A stretch of DNA of 64,000 nucleotides from Caballeronia sp. SBC1 (lineage in GTDB: Bacteria; Pseudomonadota; Gammaproteobacteria; Burkholderiales; Burkholderiaceae). Shown piece by piece: positions 44,889 through 54,118 of the stretch; position 1 is the stretch's first letter; each line of letters opens with the position of its first letter. The notes under the pieces were generated by a model. The model saw nothing but the letters and a program-made list of their open reading frames with translations. It ran no database searches and was not told where the DNA came from. The DNA is taken from positions 868,001 to 932,000 of the forward strand of contig NZ_CP049158.1 in NCBI RefSeq assembly GCF_011493005.1. The letters run 5' to 3'. The position numbers and the translations under genes are program-made.

Positions 44889-46262
44889 ATGATCCATGAC
44901 GTCCGCAAGTTGTTTTATGTGTCCCGTAGCGCTGCTGTGGCTTCGCGCGCGCGGTTTGAAGCCGAACATTGGGACATCGAAATAGTCCGGCCGCAACTGG
45001 CCGGAAAAAAGGTGCCTCATTCGTTGCCTGCATCGGCAGGCATCGTGGATTTTTCGACTTGCCAGTTGCCCGAGGATATTGACTCTCTATCCGATCTCTT
45101 ATCGCGCTCACAGATTGCCTGGGTCGCCATTGTCAGTCCCGGCCAGATCGAAGACGAGACAGTGAGGCAACTCATCCGCGATTTCTGCTTCGATTTCATT
45201 ACGCTGCCCATACAGAGTGACCGGATCGTGGGTGCCGTTCGTCACGCTTTTGGCATGGTGTCCCTGCACGAGACGGGATCGTACGAGCCAGGTCTTGAGC
45301 GCGACATGCTCGGCTCATGCGACGCCATGCTCGCGCTTGTTGTCTCTATCGGCAAGGTGGCAATGACCGATGCCCCTGTGTTCATTTCGGGCGAATCCGG
45401 CACGGGCAAGGAACTGACCGCGGTAGCGATCCATAAACGCTCTGCACGACGCGATCAACCGTTTATCGCGATCAACTGTGGCGCCATTCCGGCGTATCTG
45501 TTGCAGTCGGAACTCTTCGGTTACGAGCGTGGCGCTTTCACGGGTGCGGATCAACGCAAGATCGGCCGTGTGGAAGCCGCGAACGGGGGCACCCTTTTCC
45601 TCGATGAAATTGGCGACTTGCCGCTGGAAAGCCAGGCAAGCCTGCTGCGTTTTTTGCAGGAACGCAAGATTGAACGCCTCGGTGGTCTCGCTTCGACGCC
45701 GGTCGATGTGCGCATTATTTGCGCGACGCACATCGACATGGAAAAAGCGATGATCGACGGCCGGTTCCGCGCCGACCTGTATCACCGCCTATGCGTGTTG
45801 CGGATCGATGAACCGCCGCTGCGTGAGCGCGGACCCGACATCGAGTTGCTCGCGAAGCATATGTTCAACCGCTTCAAGAACGACGCGGCCGGACGTGTTC
45901 GCGGCTTTGCTCCCGATGCGATCGCGGCAATCTACAACTACGGCTGGCCCGGTAACGTTCGCGAGCTCATCAACCGCGTGCGGCGCGCGATCGTGATGTC
46001 GGACGCACGGCAGATCAGTGCGTCTGATCTCGAGCTCGGCGAGTACGCGGAGGTCGCGCCGATGTCGCTGGCGCACGCTCGGGAAGTGGGCGAGCGCCGG
46101 GCTATCGAACTTGCGTTGTTACGCAACCGGGGCCGTCTCGCCGATGCCGCGCAGCAACTCGGCATTTCCCGGGTCACGCTGTATCGGCTGCTGAGCCTGT
46201 ACGGCATGCGGGAGCCGCCGACCGGCACGCGAGACGCCGTCGCGCACCTCCTGGCGTGCTAG
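44889..46262 (+). CDS. VpsR-like sigma54-type response regulator
   Basis: This 457-aa protein has a divergent N-terminal receiver-like domain (1-130) without a clear phospho-Asp pocket, an AAA+ sigma54-interaction domain ([25 protein letters not shown]) and a Fis-type HTH (AAQQLGISRVTLYRLL). It resembles VpsR and the Burkholderia exopolysaccharide/c-di-GMP-responsive regulators of that type. The ATG follows GAAAGGAATGAACG. It follows the hybrid kinase gene by 288 bases and could be an output partner. A close paralogue is at 54119. Confidence 0.87.
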   Translation: MIHDVRKLFYVSRSAAVASRARFEAEHWDIEIVRPQLAGKKVPHSLPASAGIVDFSTCQLPEDIDSLSDLLSRSQIAWVAIVSPGQIEDETVRQLIRDFCFDFITLPIQSDRIVGAVRHAFGMVSLHETGSYEPGLERDMLGSCDAMLALVVSIGKVAMTDAPVFISGESGTGKELTAVAIHKRSARRDQPFIAINCGAIPAYLLQSELFGYERGAFTGADQRKIGRVEAANGGTLFLDEIGDLPLESQASLLRFLQERKIERLGGLASTPVDVRIICATHIDMEKAMIDGRFRADLYHRLCVLRIDEPPLRERGPDIELLAKHMFNRFKNDAAGRVRGFAPDAIAAIYNYGWPGNVRELINRVRRAIVMSDARQISASDLELGEYAEVAPMSLAHAREVGERRAIELALLRNRGRLADAAQQLGISRVTLYRLLSLYGMREPPTGTRDAVAHLLAC

Positions 46263-46294
46263 TAGTCGACCTCGGCCGCGCGCTGCTTGCGCAA

Positions 46295-47203
46295 TCACTT
46301 GACCAAATCGTCCAGCCGCCGGTCATCAATGCCTGCGGGCTCCAGATGAGCAACCACATCGGCGGCCTGAAATATCGATCTCACGGCGTCTTCTGCGTGA
46401 TCTCCAATGCTGTGGCCCTGTTCAACCGACATGGCACCGTCCACCTCAACGTGGAATTCCACGAACACACGATCTCCGCCATTTCGGGTCCGGATGTCAT
46501 GAACGCCCCGGACACCTTCGCAACCGAGCACAGCGGACCGGACTCGCTCCCGGTCAGACGTATCGAGCTCTCGATCGAGTAACTGATTCAACGCATGCAG
46601 GGCCATGCCCCGCGCATTCCACAGCATGTAGCCGGAAATGGCCAGCGCGCCTATTGCGTCGGCCCGGGTCCACCCAAGGAATCGCTCAAGCGCCAGCGCG
46701 ACCAGCACTGCGATGTTCACTGCGACGTCGGTGACGTAGTGCGCGCGATCTGCAGCAATTGCTGTCGACCCCGTTCGCTTGACCACATAGGTTTGCAATG
46801 CGACGAGCCCGCTTGCAGCAAACAGGCTGGCAATGATCACCCACAGGCCGAACCCCATGTCGGTGAGCGGTTGGGGGATGAACAGCCGCTCTACCGATTC
46901 AATCCCAAGTCCCACGGCCGCGCCCGTGAGCAACAACGCCTGCACCAGCGCGGCCACGGCTTCCGCTTTGCCATGTCCATAGCGATGCCCCCGGTCGGCA
47001 GGGCGCCCCGCATAGCGGACGCCCGCAAAGGTGACGAGGGATGCGACGACATCGACCAGGCCGTCGGCCGCGGATGTGAGCAGCGCGATCGAGCCCGTCG
47101 CAAGCCATGCCCAGGCCTTGACACCGACCAGAGCGAGGGCGACAACGAGCGCCATGATCGAGGCGAACCGGCGCAGCTTTTGATTCGACAGGTATTCGGA
47201 CAT
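46295..47203 (-). CDS. Cation diffusion facilitator (CDF/FieF-like) metal exporter
   Basis: This 302-aa inner-membrane antiporter exports divalent metals such as Zn, Fe, Co or Cd. It has six predicted membrane segments in the first 210 residues, metal-site residues in TSAADGLVDVVASL and a second pair near IAADRAHYVTDVAVN, the family HRYGHGKAEAVAAL loop, and a cytosolic ferredoxin-like C-terminal domain (VRGVHDIRTRNGGDRVFVEFHVEVD). The start is taken at MSEYLS; MLM two codons upstream is possible. It is convergent with the VpsR-like gene, 32 bases apart. Confidence 0.87.
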   Translation of the reverse strand: MSEYLSNQKLRRFASIMALVVALALVGVKAWAWLATGSIALLTSAADGLVDVVASLVTFAGVRYAGRPADRGHRYGHGKAEAVAALVQALLLTGAAVGLGIESVERLFIPQPLTDMGFGLWVIIASLFAASGLVALQTYVVKRTGSTAIAADRAHYVTDVAVNIAVLVALALERFLGWTRADAIGALAISGYMLWNARGMALHALNQLLDRELDTSDRERVRSAVLGCEGVRGVHDIRTRNGGDRVFVEFHVEVDGAMSVEQGHSIGDHAEDAVRSIFQAADVVAHLEPAGIDDRRLDDLVK

Positions 47204-47334
47204 GAGCACACGTCTCGCTTCTCGCTTCGTAAGCCATCATGCTACGACAGTCGCATGCAAGCGCTAACCATGCGCGGCTTGATCGGTGTGCAGGTGGGGG
47301 CAAGGGTGCTTTAACGTTCTATGGAAGCGCGCAT

Positions 47335-47379
47335 GATTGAGCCGCTCGATTAAGCCGCTTGATTAAGCCGCTTGATTAA
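47335..47379. repeat. 13-bp tandem repeat
   Basis: Three units of GATTAAGCCGCTT type (47335-47347, 47348-47360, 47361-47373; the first with two changes) plus a partial fourth lie upstream of the CDF gene. Confidence 0.7.
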
Positions 47380-47487
47380 CTCACCAGTCAGCGGCGCAAC
47401 GCTCAGTCATCAATTCCACGAACAAGCCGAAACCGGTGTTGACCCTTGCCCGCTTCAACCCTTGCATACCGCAGGCGTGAAGCCGAT

Positions 47488-47748
47488 TCACTCGCCGCTC
47501 GACTTGCTTGAATTCGGTGAAACCACAGTGTTCAGGATTTTCAGGTTGCGGATCCGCCTGAACGTAGGATTGTCATGCAGCAAGCGGGCAGTGATATGCG
47601 CCACTGCGGCTTCACCGAGAAGGTAATCCGGCACGCCGGAGACCGTATGGTGAGTAACGTGCTGGTTGTAAGCTTCCGGCGCTTCCGCCGAGCTATGGAA
47701 AAAATCGACTTCGTACGTTGCCAAATTGAACTCCAATGGTGTGATCAA
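47488..47748 (-). CDS. Hypothetical protein, about 86 aa
   Basis: Family not recognised. The frame uses typical high-GC codons and encodes a sensible soluble protein (YEVDFFHSSAEAPEAYNQHV, SGVPDYLLGEAAVAHITARL). The start is unclear: only a TTG at 47748 or a later TTG at 47736 is available, without a clear ribosome site, so the true N-terminus may be different or degraded. Function unknown. Confidence 0.45.
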   Translation of the reverse strand: MITPLEFNLATYEVDFFHSSAEAPEAYNQHVTHHTVSGVPDYLLGEAAVAHITARLLHDNPTFRRIRNLKILNTVVSPNSSKSSGE

Positions 47749-48115
47749 TCGTTAAACAACCATTGACTGAATCGATTCTATCAAGAGCAGGCAATAAGCG
47801 AGCGCGAAGGATCGTAAAGCGAAATGTCGAATTCTGGCGGGGGCGTGGGCCGCATCGGTCAAGGTGGGTACAGGCGTTGCATGTTTGGGCACACCTCACC
47901 GAAAGCGAGTCCGCAGAGAGCGTCGCCAAGCGCGCCACCTAGTCGACTCGTTCGCGTTGTTTTTTGCGTTTTCGCACCTAAAGTGCCACTGAAATGCACG
48001 AACCAGTGCGTTTTCCCACATCGGTGACGGATGCATGACTTGCGCAAGAACAAGGTCAGAAAAAAGAATTGCCTTTGTTTGCCCGATTTGTGTTCCCCTG
48101 AAGGAGGCATCCACT
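47749..48115. other. Intergenic region upstream of two small genes
   Basis: No gene was recognised. It is divergent between the minus-strand hypothetical gene and the small plus-strand genes and should contain promoters for both. Confidence 0.4.
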
Positions 48116-48184
48116 ATGTCGGTATCAGTCGCGGGTGCCGGTCTTGCAGCGTCGCTGTATGACGGCCAAAGGAGAAGTCAGTAG
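48116..48184 (+). CDS. 22-codon small ORF or leader peptide with strong ribosome site
   Basis: The ATG follows CTGAAGGAGGCATCCACT, a near-perfect Shine-Dalgarno site. The frame encodes a 22-residue peptide (starts MSVSVAGAGL, ends GQRRSQ). Its 3' end contains the AAAGGAGAAG ribosome site of the next gene, whose ATG is only 2 bases after this stop. This layout suggests translational coupling or a regulatory leader peptide. Confidence 0.5.
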   Translation: MSVSVAGAGLAASLYDGQRRSQ

Positions 48185-48186
48185 AA

Positions 48187-48507
48187 ATGAATCGCCAGAT
48201 CGTTGAAGAGTTGCTAGCCGGGCACGGAGAAGGGAAATTGGTTGTAAGCCATCGCATACACGGCACTGACTTCGAAGTCATGGTTTCAATGTTGCAAGCG
48301 TCGGGAAATACGTTCGTCCGGGATTATTGTGCCCGGGCGCCTATCCTCGCCGGTACGAGCGGACTGGGCGATGCAGTCGCGCAGACCTTCGCGGCCGTAC
48401 ATACCGCCATAAACGGCGATCTGCGAGCCAAACCTGCAGGGATGTCATTGTTTCAGTTTGTCTCAGACCCGACCAGGCGGGATGTGTTCGTCCGTCCATT
48501 CGACTAA
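48187..48507 (+). CDS. Hypothetical protein, 106 aa
   Basis: Family not recognised. The ATG is preceded by AAAGGAGAAGTCAGTAGAA. The protein is soluble, mixed alpha/beta, with no signal peptide (VVSHRIHGTDFEVMVSML, GLGDAVAQTFAAVHTAING, ending DVFVRPFD). It is translationally linked to the small ORF before it. It may be related to the gene at 48865, which shares its compact size and orphan character, but no sequence similarity was seen. Confidence 0.6.
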   Translation: MNRQIVEELLAGHGEGKLVVSHRIHGTDFEVMVSMLQASGNTFVRDYCARAPILAGTSGLGDAVAQTFAAVHTAINGDLRAKPAGMSLFQFVSDPTRRDVFVRPFD

Positions 48508-48864
48508 AGAGCCGTCACGTTTCGTCGGTTTCGTCGGGTTTGTCGATCATGCAAGAGCCGGCGCTGGACGTCGTGCCTTCGGCAGCGTGTTCGTCCAGAC
48601 GGAACCGATGGAGCCGTCGCACGCCATTCCAGGCACGCGACGGCCTCGTTCGAGCAAGGCAGCCGTGCAATGGATATGTCATCCGCTGGCGGCGCACGGA
48701 GGCGGACTGTTGTTCATCCCGCGCAATGGATAGCGGCGCCGACGCCCTGGGCCGGCTCTCGAACAGCGCAGGAACTTCCGGCCTGATGCAACCGGTACAA
48801 GAGCATTTCGTGCCAATGGTCTTTCGCCAGAACGGCCCGTCCGGCTGGCAACCCACAGAGAAAA
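48508..48864. other. Intergenic stretch with short tandem repeats
   Basis: No gene is supported. It starts with tandem GTTTCGTCG units at 48519-48527 and 48528-48536, followed by a variant third unit. Confidence 0.4.
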
Positions 48865-49413
48865 ATGATGGATCTTCGAACCGTTAAAGAAATCGCAAAA
48901 TTGAAGGCTCAGGTCGGGCCGTTGCAAAGGCAATTCGCCGAGCGGTTGAACGCAGCCGTCGTTCAGGCCAAAAGCACGGCAGTCGCCGAATTCAAAAACC
49001 ACTTTACGAGAGGCGGTTTCACGGTGGTTGGCGAGGCAAAACGATATACAGCGACCTATGAGGGCATGCAATTTATTCTGGAGATTGCAGAGACCCGGGG
49101 GACGCTCTCGCTTTGCGAGTTCCACCTTGTGCCCCCTTCGTTGCTCAACGAACCAAGACTGACCGTGCATATGATTCGTAAAGGTCCGCCTTCGTCTGGA
49201 CGGTCTTCGGCTACGGAAGAGGCAAGCTTGCTTCTCGATGCGGAACGGAATTTGGCCGATGCCCGGGCAGCGCTTTCGTCGGCGGCGCCCGAGTTCTGCT
49301 TTATGGTCGTCGAAGAGGAAAATGCGGAGCTGCCCACGGTTGACGTAGTGCTCGAAAACAGGCCTGTATTCGATACATTTGGAGAGTTTCTGGTGAGCGT
49401 TTATCCGCAATAA
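48865..49413 (+). CDS. Hypothetical protein, 182 aa
   Basis: Family not recognised. The N-terminal 45 residues look like a coiled coil (TVKEIAKLKAQVGPLQRQFA), followed by a beta-rich middle (GGFTVVGEAKRYTATYEGMQ) and a C-terminal helix-strand part with an acidic stretch VVEEENAELPTVDVV. No signal peptide or membrane segment. The ribosome site (CACAGAGAAAA) is modest and ATG is doubled. Function unknown. Confidence 0.6.
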   Translation: MMDLRTVKEIAKLKAQVGPLQRQFAERLNAAVVQAKSTAVAEFKNHFTRGGFTVVGEAKRYTATYEGMQFILEIAETRGTLSLCEFHLVPPSLLNEPRLTVHMIRKGPPSSGRSSATEEASLLLDAERNLADARAALSSAAPEFCFMVVEEENAELPTVDVVLENRPVFDTFGEFLVSVYPQ

Positions 49414-49425
49414 ATGACGGCGATT

Positions 49426-49449
49426 GCGGGACGCTTTCCAGCGTCTCGC
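49426..49449 (+). terminator. Possible terminator hairpin after the 182-aa gene
   Basis: GCGGGACGC (49426-49434) pairs with GCGTCTCGC (49441-49449) at eight of nine positions over a 6-base loop, 13 bases after the stop, between converging genes. No T-tract. Confidence 0.4.
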
Positions 49450-49501
49450 GGATAACTCCCGAAGAACAGGTTAGTCTTGCATGACGGACATCATTTTCTC
49501 G

Positions 49502-50353
49502 TCACTCCGCTGGAACCTTGCCGAGCATTGCGACATGGCGAGTTTCTGTGCCATCGTCCGCCGGAAACATACATTCAATACGCAGTTCCTGCGCGGCGAC
49601 GGTCTGCGGGGTTCCGACGGTGGTGACCATGGAAAAATAACTCAGCACTTCGTCATCTTTGACGAAGCTGATCGGTATGACAGGCATGGTGCGCGTAGCG
49701 GCCGTGGTGCTCAGGGACCGAGGGGATTTCCATCCGGTCTGGACATCGGGGTAGGCGAGCAGCTCAGCGAGTAATTCCTGGGTCTTTTCGTCAATAATGC
49801 GTCCGACCGATTCACGATAAACGCGCTGGATCAGGCTTTGGGCAACGTCTTCCCAGTTGGCAATAAACGGGCGCATGCCTGCCGGGTCGAACATGAGATG
49901 CAGCATGTTGCGAGGGCTCTTGCGTGCAGACATGTTGATGAAGCAATTGAAGAACCGCGGCGCAGATTCATTGGTCATGAGCACGTTCCAATGGCGGTCC
50001 ATTACCACCGCAGGAAAGGGTTCATGCTGACGCAAAATTCGCCCTAGCGCACTGGTCACACTCTGCATTTCGAGCGCGTCCCATGCGCTTTCCTGATAGA
50101 TGGGCGCGTAGCCGGCCGCCAGCAATAACGTGTTGCGTTCGCGCAGAGGAATGTCTAGCGCTTGGGCAATATCCATTAACATTTGACGACTCGGAACGCT
50201 GCGCCCGCTTTCGATAAAGCTGATGTGCCGCTGCGACACGCCCGCATCGAGAGATAACTCAAACTGACTTCTGCCGCGCATATCGCGCCATTGGCGCAGC
50301 AGCAAACCGAGCTCGTTGGCAGGCAGTTTGGTGTTGTTGCGCGCAGAATTCAT
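49502..50353 (-). CDS. XRE-family regulator with MmyB-like ligand-binding domain
   Basis: This 283-aa protein has an N-terminal Cro/C1 helix-turn-helix (LLRQWRDMRGRSQFELSLDA, VSQRHISFIESGRSVPSRQM) and a C-terminal PAS-like MmyB domain (VVMDRHWNVLMTNESAPRFF, NMLHLMFDPAGMRPFIANWE), which binds fatty-acid-like ligands in a characterised relative. The start at 50353 has GAGAG before it; an ATG 39 bases upstream is also open. It may act on genes in the divergent direction or on the downstream redox genes. Confidence 0.83.
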   Translation of the reverse strand: MNSARNNTKLPANELGLLLRQWRDMRGRSQFELSLDAGVSQRHISFIESGRSVPSRQMLMDIAQALDIPLRERNTLLLAAGYAPIYQESAWDALEMQSVTSALGRILRQHEPFPAVVMDRHWNVLMTNESAPRFFNCFINMSARKSPRNMLHLMFDPAGMRPFIANWEDVAQSLIQRVYRESVGRIIDEKTQELLAELLAYPDVQTGWKSPRSLSTTAATRTMPVIPISFVKDDEVLSYFSMVTTVGTPQTVAAQELRIECMFPADDGTETRHVAMLGKVPAE

Positions 50354-50587
50354 GGGTCTCTCATTCGCAACAGAGTTCAGGTGAGTGTTCATGATCGACC
50401 GCGCGCGGATAAGATCATCGCCAACGTTCGCTGTCTCTCGATCCAGCGGACAAGAATACTCTTAACTCAGCAAGTCGACCGACCGCCGCCCAGTCGGGTC
50501 GGCGGTCGCAGCGATTACAGCAATCGCGCGTGGTTCGGCGCGAACCGAACCACGCGCGATCGCCTCGCTTCGTGGCGCGTCGCCTCG

Positions 50588-51139
50588 TCAGGCAGGCGTC
50601 CATGTCTGAGCCTTAAAGCGCTCTTCGACCGGCGTACCTGCCATGTTTGTCGTAGTGGCAGCCATGGTGGACACGCCAATGCTGGTGATTACCTCGAAAA
50701 TCTGAAGCGGCGAATATCCAGCGGAAGTAAACTTTTCGATATCTTCGTCGGCTACATTTCCTCGCTTTTCGATCAGGGCCCTGGTTATGCGCGACAGCGC
50801 CGCGTACTTCGGGTCGTCCGGCAATCTCCCCTCGCGAATCGCCTTGACGTCGGACTCCCTCATGCCGTCCTCAAGGGCAAACGTGGAATGAGCCGCAACG
50901 GTCCACGGGCACTTGATCGTGACCGCGTTTGTGAGCAGTAGAACCTGCTTCTCGCACTCGTCGAGGCTTCCACCATGAAAACTTGCGAAGCTGCCGGCAA
51001 ACCCGTTAAGGAGAACGGGGTTGCCTGCCATGGTTGCCATCACGTTTGGTAAAAAGCCGAACTTCTCTTCCAGCGCATGCAATGTGGGTTTGGATTTTTC
51101 GGGCGCCGATTCGATTGTGTGAAGTGTAAAGTTATGCAT
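50588..51139 (-). CDS. AhpD/carboxymuconolactone decarboxylase-like protein
   Basis: This 183-aa all-helical protein is of the AhpD-like family, which includes peroxidase-linked and decarboxylase members. The hallmark E-x-CxxC-xxxH segment is present as TIKCPWTVAAHS, with the first Cys and the His kept but the second Cys replaced by Thr, so AhpD-type disulfide cycling is unlikely. The ATG follows GGAAAGGAGTTAGGA. It is upstream of the XRE gene on the same strand, so the two may be linked. Confidence 0.83.
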   Translation of the reverse strand: MHNFTLHTIESAPEKSKPTLHALEEKFGFLPNVMATMAGNPVLLNGFAGSFASFHGGSLDECEKQVLLLTNAVTIKCPWTVAAHSTFALEDGMRESDVKAIREGRLPDDPKYAALSRITRALIEKRGNVADEDIEKFTSAGYSPLQIFEVITSIGVSTMAATTTNMAGTPVEERFKAQTWTPA

Positions 51140-51409
51140 TCCTAACTCCTTTCCATTGATTGAACATGACCGTGTGTGTATCTCCATGCGATGTTTTTTC
51201 AACGCTGATACCGCAAGCAGATGACTGCCATCTTAGCGATCGCACGAATACGTTCAATTACCTCGGATGTAATAAAGGCCGATCTACGCCCGCGATCAGC
51301 CGGCGGCGCGGAGTTCTTTCCAAGGGAGCGGTAGTGAAGCAGGAATGAAGAGCGCCGGGAACGCCAGTCACGTTCCCGGTAAGGTCCGGTTCGGGGCTGC
51401 CCGGCTTGG

Positions 51410-51835
51410 CTACTCCTTGGGCTGCTCCATTGACGACTTCAATTCCTTGGCTGCTTCTTCAATTCGCTTAGTCACAATCGCATAGGCTTCGGTCTGAGCC
51501 TGCTGCGTTTTCTGAGCGATTTCCTGCATATCGGCGAGCGCCTGGTGCAGTGCCTTTTGAACAACTTCGGTCGGATTGGACGAAGTTTTGGCCGGAGAGG
51601 TGGCAAATTGCTGCGCAATGCCCTGGAAGTCATTGAGGGCTCGGCGCAGGATTTCGATCTGTTTATCTCGAAGCGCTTCCATGCCGCCGAATGCGACGCG
51701 GTTCGCGGCCGCCAGCGCTTCGACGTCCTTCCTGCGCGCATCCAGAATTGCCTGCACGTCGAATCCCGGGAGTTTGTACTGCTGGAACATCGCGGAAAAC
51801 TGACTGAACGGGTCGCTGTACTCGGGCTTCGTCAT
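51410..51835 (-). CDS. Phasin-like PHA granule-associated protein
   Basis: This 141-aa protein is almost entirely helical. The order of PFSQFSAMFQQYKLPGFD, VEALAAANRVAFGGMEAL and coiled-coil QEIAQKTQQAQTEA is typical of the phasin family, which coats polyhydroxyalkanoate granules. It is shorter than the approximately 190-residue main phasin of Burkholderiales. The ATG follows TAGGGAGAGGCAC. Rarely such proteins act on other hydrophobic surfaces. Confidence 0.82.
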   Translation of the reverse strand: MTKPEYSDPFSQFSAMFQQYKLPGFDVQAILDARRKDVEALAAANRVAFGGMEALRDKQIEILRRALNDFQGIAQQFATSPAKTSSNPTEVVQKALHQALADMQEIAQKTQQAQTEAYAIVTKRIEEAAKELKSSMEQPKE

Positions 51836-52039
51836 GTGCCTCTCCCTAAGATATGTTCACGTTCGCGGAAACGTCGACGCTCCTCCGGCGTAGAGGGGCG
51901 CCCAACGCTTTTTCGATAGTACAGGCTAACGATCTTTACTGAATCCAAGGGAAAACGCGCACAGGACGACAGTTTGCGGTTATCTGACTGTCAGAAAGGA
52001 GTAAAGGGCAGGCGCTATTTGGCACGGCCCTGGCCAATC

Positions 52040-52420
52040 TCAAGGTTCATGGGGCATGCACCACAAGCGGGAACCCGGCGGCCCCGGCGCCGCTTCGGGC
52101 AATGCGTCGCCCCGCCCCGCCCCGGGGGAAATACCCATAATTTGTTTGAATGGCCGGCTGAAGGCGGCTTCAGGGTTAAATCCGAGGGAGTTCGCCAATT
52201 CCACCAGCGCCATGGTCGTGGCCCCGCGGCTTTCTCCGTCGCCGAGAACTTCGCAGCGATTGCTGCGCGTGTCCCGGCAGGTCGAAGAGGTTTCCCGGGG
52301 CGGAAAACGGCCGCAACGGGGATCTGGGACTGGGACAACGGGCAAGTTATTCGATGCTTCCCGTCCACTGGCGCGAGCGAAAGCCCATTCGAACAATTCC
52401 CAGCGCCTTGATGGCGTCGC
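52040..52420 (-). pseudogene. Decayed AraC-family regulator
   Basis: In the minus strand, 52112-52210 encodes VELANSLGFNPEAAFSRPFK followed by QIMGISPG, a clear AraC second helix-turn-helix. Upstream, the other two frames contain fragments resembling the first HTH (for example ALGIVRMGFRSRQWT), so the gene is broken by frameshifts. No intact start remains. The remainder to about 52420 has AraC-like composition but no continuous frame. Confidence 0.5.
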
Positions 52421-52699
52421 AAGGTGTCAACTTGCAGTCGTAAGCGGGCAATACACCGATAGTTTGAGCTTGTAAGTTATGTCAGTCTCACTGACCTGAC
52501 GTTGCGGTACCAAAACAACAACAATAAGGCCATGGTTGGCAGGAGGCCCCGCCTACTACGCAAAGGCGGCCTCCAAAACCGTCAACGGCTATTTCGGATA
52601 TAGTGAAATTTTAAGGGAGGGTATGAATATTACGTCGGATACCTAAGCAAAATTGCTTGACGCGTTGAATGGACAAGTTTAACCACGGATAAAAAATCG

Positions 52700-53629
52700 A
52701 TGCTCGAAGCGGAAATAACGGAGTTTGTACGACAGACCTATGAGATGTATCCGCCGGACACGGCCACCATGACAATTGCCGGGCAACGCACTCTGTACGA
52801 CAACTACGCGAAGGCTTTTACGCCTGCGCTGCCCGATGGATTGGTCATTGAAACAACCGCGCTCGATTCTGTCGCGGGACATCGCATTCCCTTGCGGTTG
52901 TACCGAAAGGCGAATGCCACGGGTCAAGCAGGCACCGTGCTGTATTTTCACGGCGGCGGTTATGTCCTCGGCTCGCTCGATAGCCACGAAGCAATTACCG
53001 CGCGTCTTGCGGCCGATACCAGCATGCACGTGGTTGCAGTTGACTATCGGCTGGCGCCCGAGCACCCCGCGCCGGCCGCGCACGAAGACTGCATTGAAGT
53101 GGCGCTTGCTGCAATCAACGGCACGCTGCCATTTGCGAGACTTCCTGCACCGCTGCAACTGGTCGGTGATAGTGCCGGAGGTAATCTTGCCGCCAGCGTC
53201 GCGGCCATTCTTCGTGACCGGGGTGTTGCCGGGGTAGCGGGTGTGGTGGCAATCTATCCCGCGCTCGGACGCGAACCCGAGCTGCCAGCGCGCGATACTG
53301 AGGCTAACGCCCCAATGCTCACGCTGGCCGACGTCCACGCGTACCGCAAGCTGTACTGGCAGGACAGGGAGCCTTATCCGCAGATGACGCCGCTCGACGC
53401 GACCCATTTCGGTGGCTTGCCGCCAACATTAGCCATTGGCGTTGAACATGATCCGCTGCGTGACGACGCCCGCGTCTACGTTGAGCGGATTCGCGCGGCC
53501 GGTGGGGAAGGCTATCTTTGGATTGGGGAAGGACTCGTACATGGATGCCTGCGCGCACTCGATGTGAGTCCGGGCGTGAAGCAGCTGTATCGCAAGGTTT
53601 GTGAATTCTTGACGCGCCCGCAGGTTTGA
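52700..53629 (+). CDS. HSL-family alpha/beta hydrolase (esterase/lipase)
   Basis: This 309-aa hydrolase has the oxyanion motif HGGG (in YFHGGGYVLGS), the nucleophile elbow GDSAGG, an Asp in the VEHDPLRDDA segment and a His in GLVHGCL, completing the catalytic triad. It hydrolyses short-chain carboxylic esters. No signal peptide, so cytosolic. The ATG at 52700 has no clear ribosome site and lies in an AT-rich stretch. It stands alone. Confidence 0.87.
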   Translation: MLEAEITEFVRQTYEMYPPDTATMTIAGQRTLYDNYAKAFTPALPDGLVIETTALDSVAGHRIPLRLYRKANATGQAGTVLYFHGGGYVLGSLDSHEAITARLAADTSMHVVAVDYRLAPEHPAPAAHEDCIEVALAAINGTLPFARLPAPLQLVGDSAGGNLAASVAAILRDRGVAGVAGVVAIYPALGREPELPARDTEANAPMLTLADVHAYRKLYWQDREPYPQMTPLDATHFGGLPPTLAIGVEHDPLRDDARVYVERIRAAGGEGYLWIGEGLVHGCLRALDVSPGVKQLYRKVCEFLTRPQV

Positions 53630-54118
53630 AAGCGCAGCGGAACGACTCGCGCGGCAATGCGCTCGCTCCATCATTCGAGCATCCAGCCTGAAGGCTCCCC
53701 TTCGGGCGATGTAACTGTAAGGCGCGCCTAAGGCTCGACTAAGGTCCAACAAATGCTTAAGCAACGCTTACGCATTGTCTTTACACGTCTCTTGATAGAT
53801 CTCGTTACATCTCTCGACGTTTTCTCATCAACGGAAACGCAACTTAACTTTTGGTTTCACCTGTCGTGAATTCGCCCCGCTAGGATGGCGACAAGACGAG
53901 AAATCCGATTGAGCCGATTGAGCCGATTGCTACCTCGATTGTTACCTGCTTGCCGTGCATGCGGCCTGCTATGGGTTGTTCCCTCTGTTCTTCCACTCGT
54001 TCAACTCGCATCTGCATCGCGAACCGATCCCGGTGATGAATTGTGGGCAACCAATGGCGAGCGTGCCGGCGAGACTAAAGAGATGTAAAGAAGGGTCTAC
54101 CAGAGAATCGCTTACAAC
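53630..54118. promoter_or_regulatory. Upstream region of the second VpsR-like gene
   Basis: No gene is supported. The stretch includes an AT-rich part and a 9-base tandem repeat GATTGAGCC (53907-53915, 53916-53924) plus a degraded unit. Confidence 0.4.

Noticed and set aside
50291..50941. Plus-strand frame across XRE and AhpD-like genes
   Set aside because: Runs antisense over two supported genes and contains no family motif.
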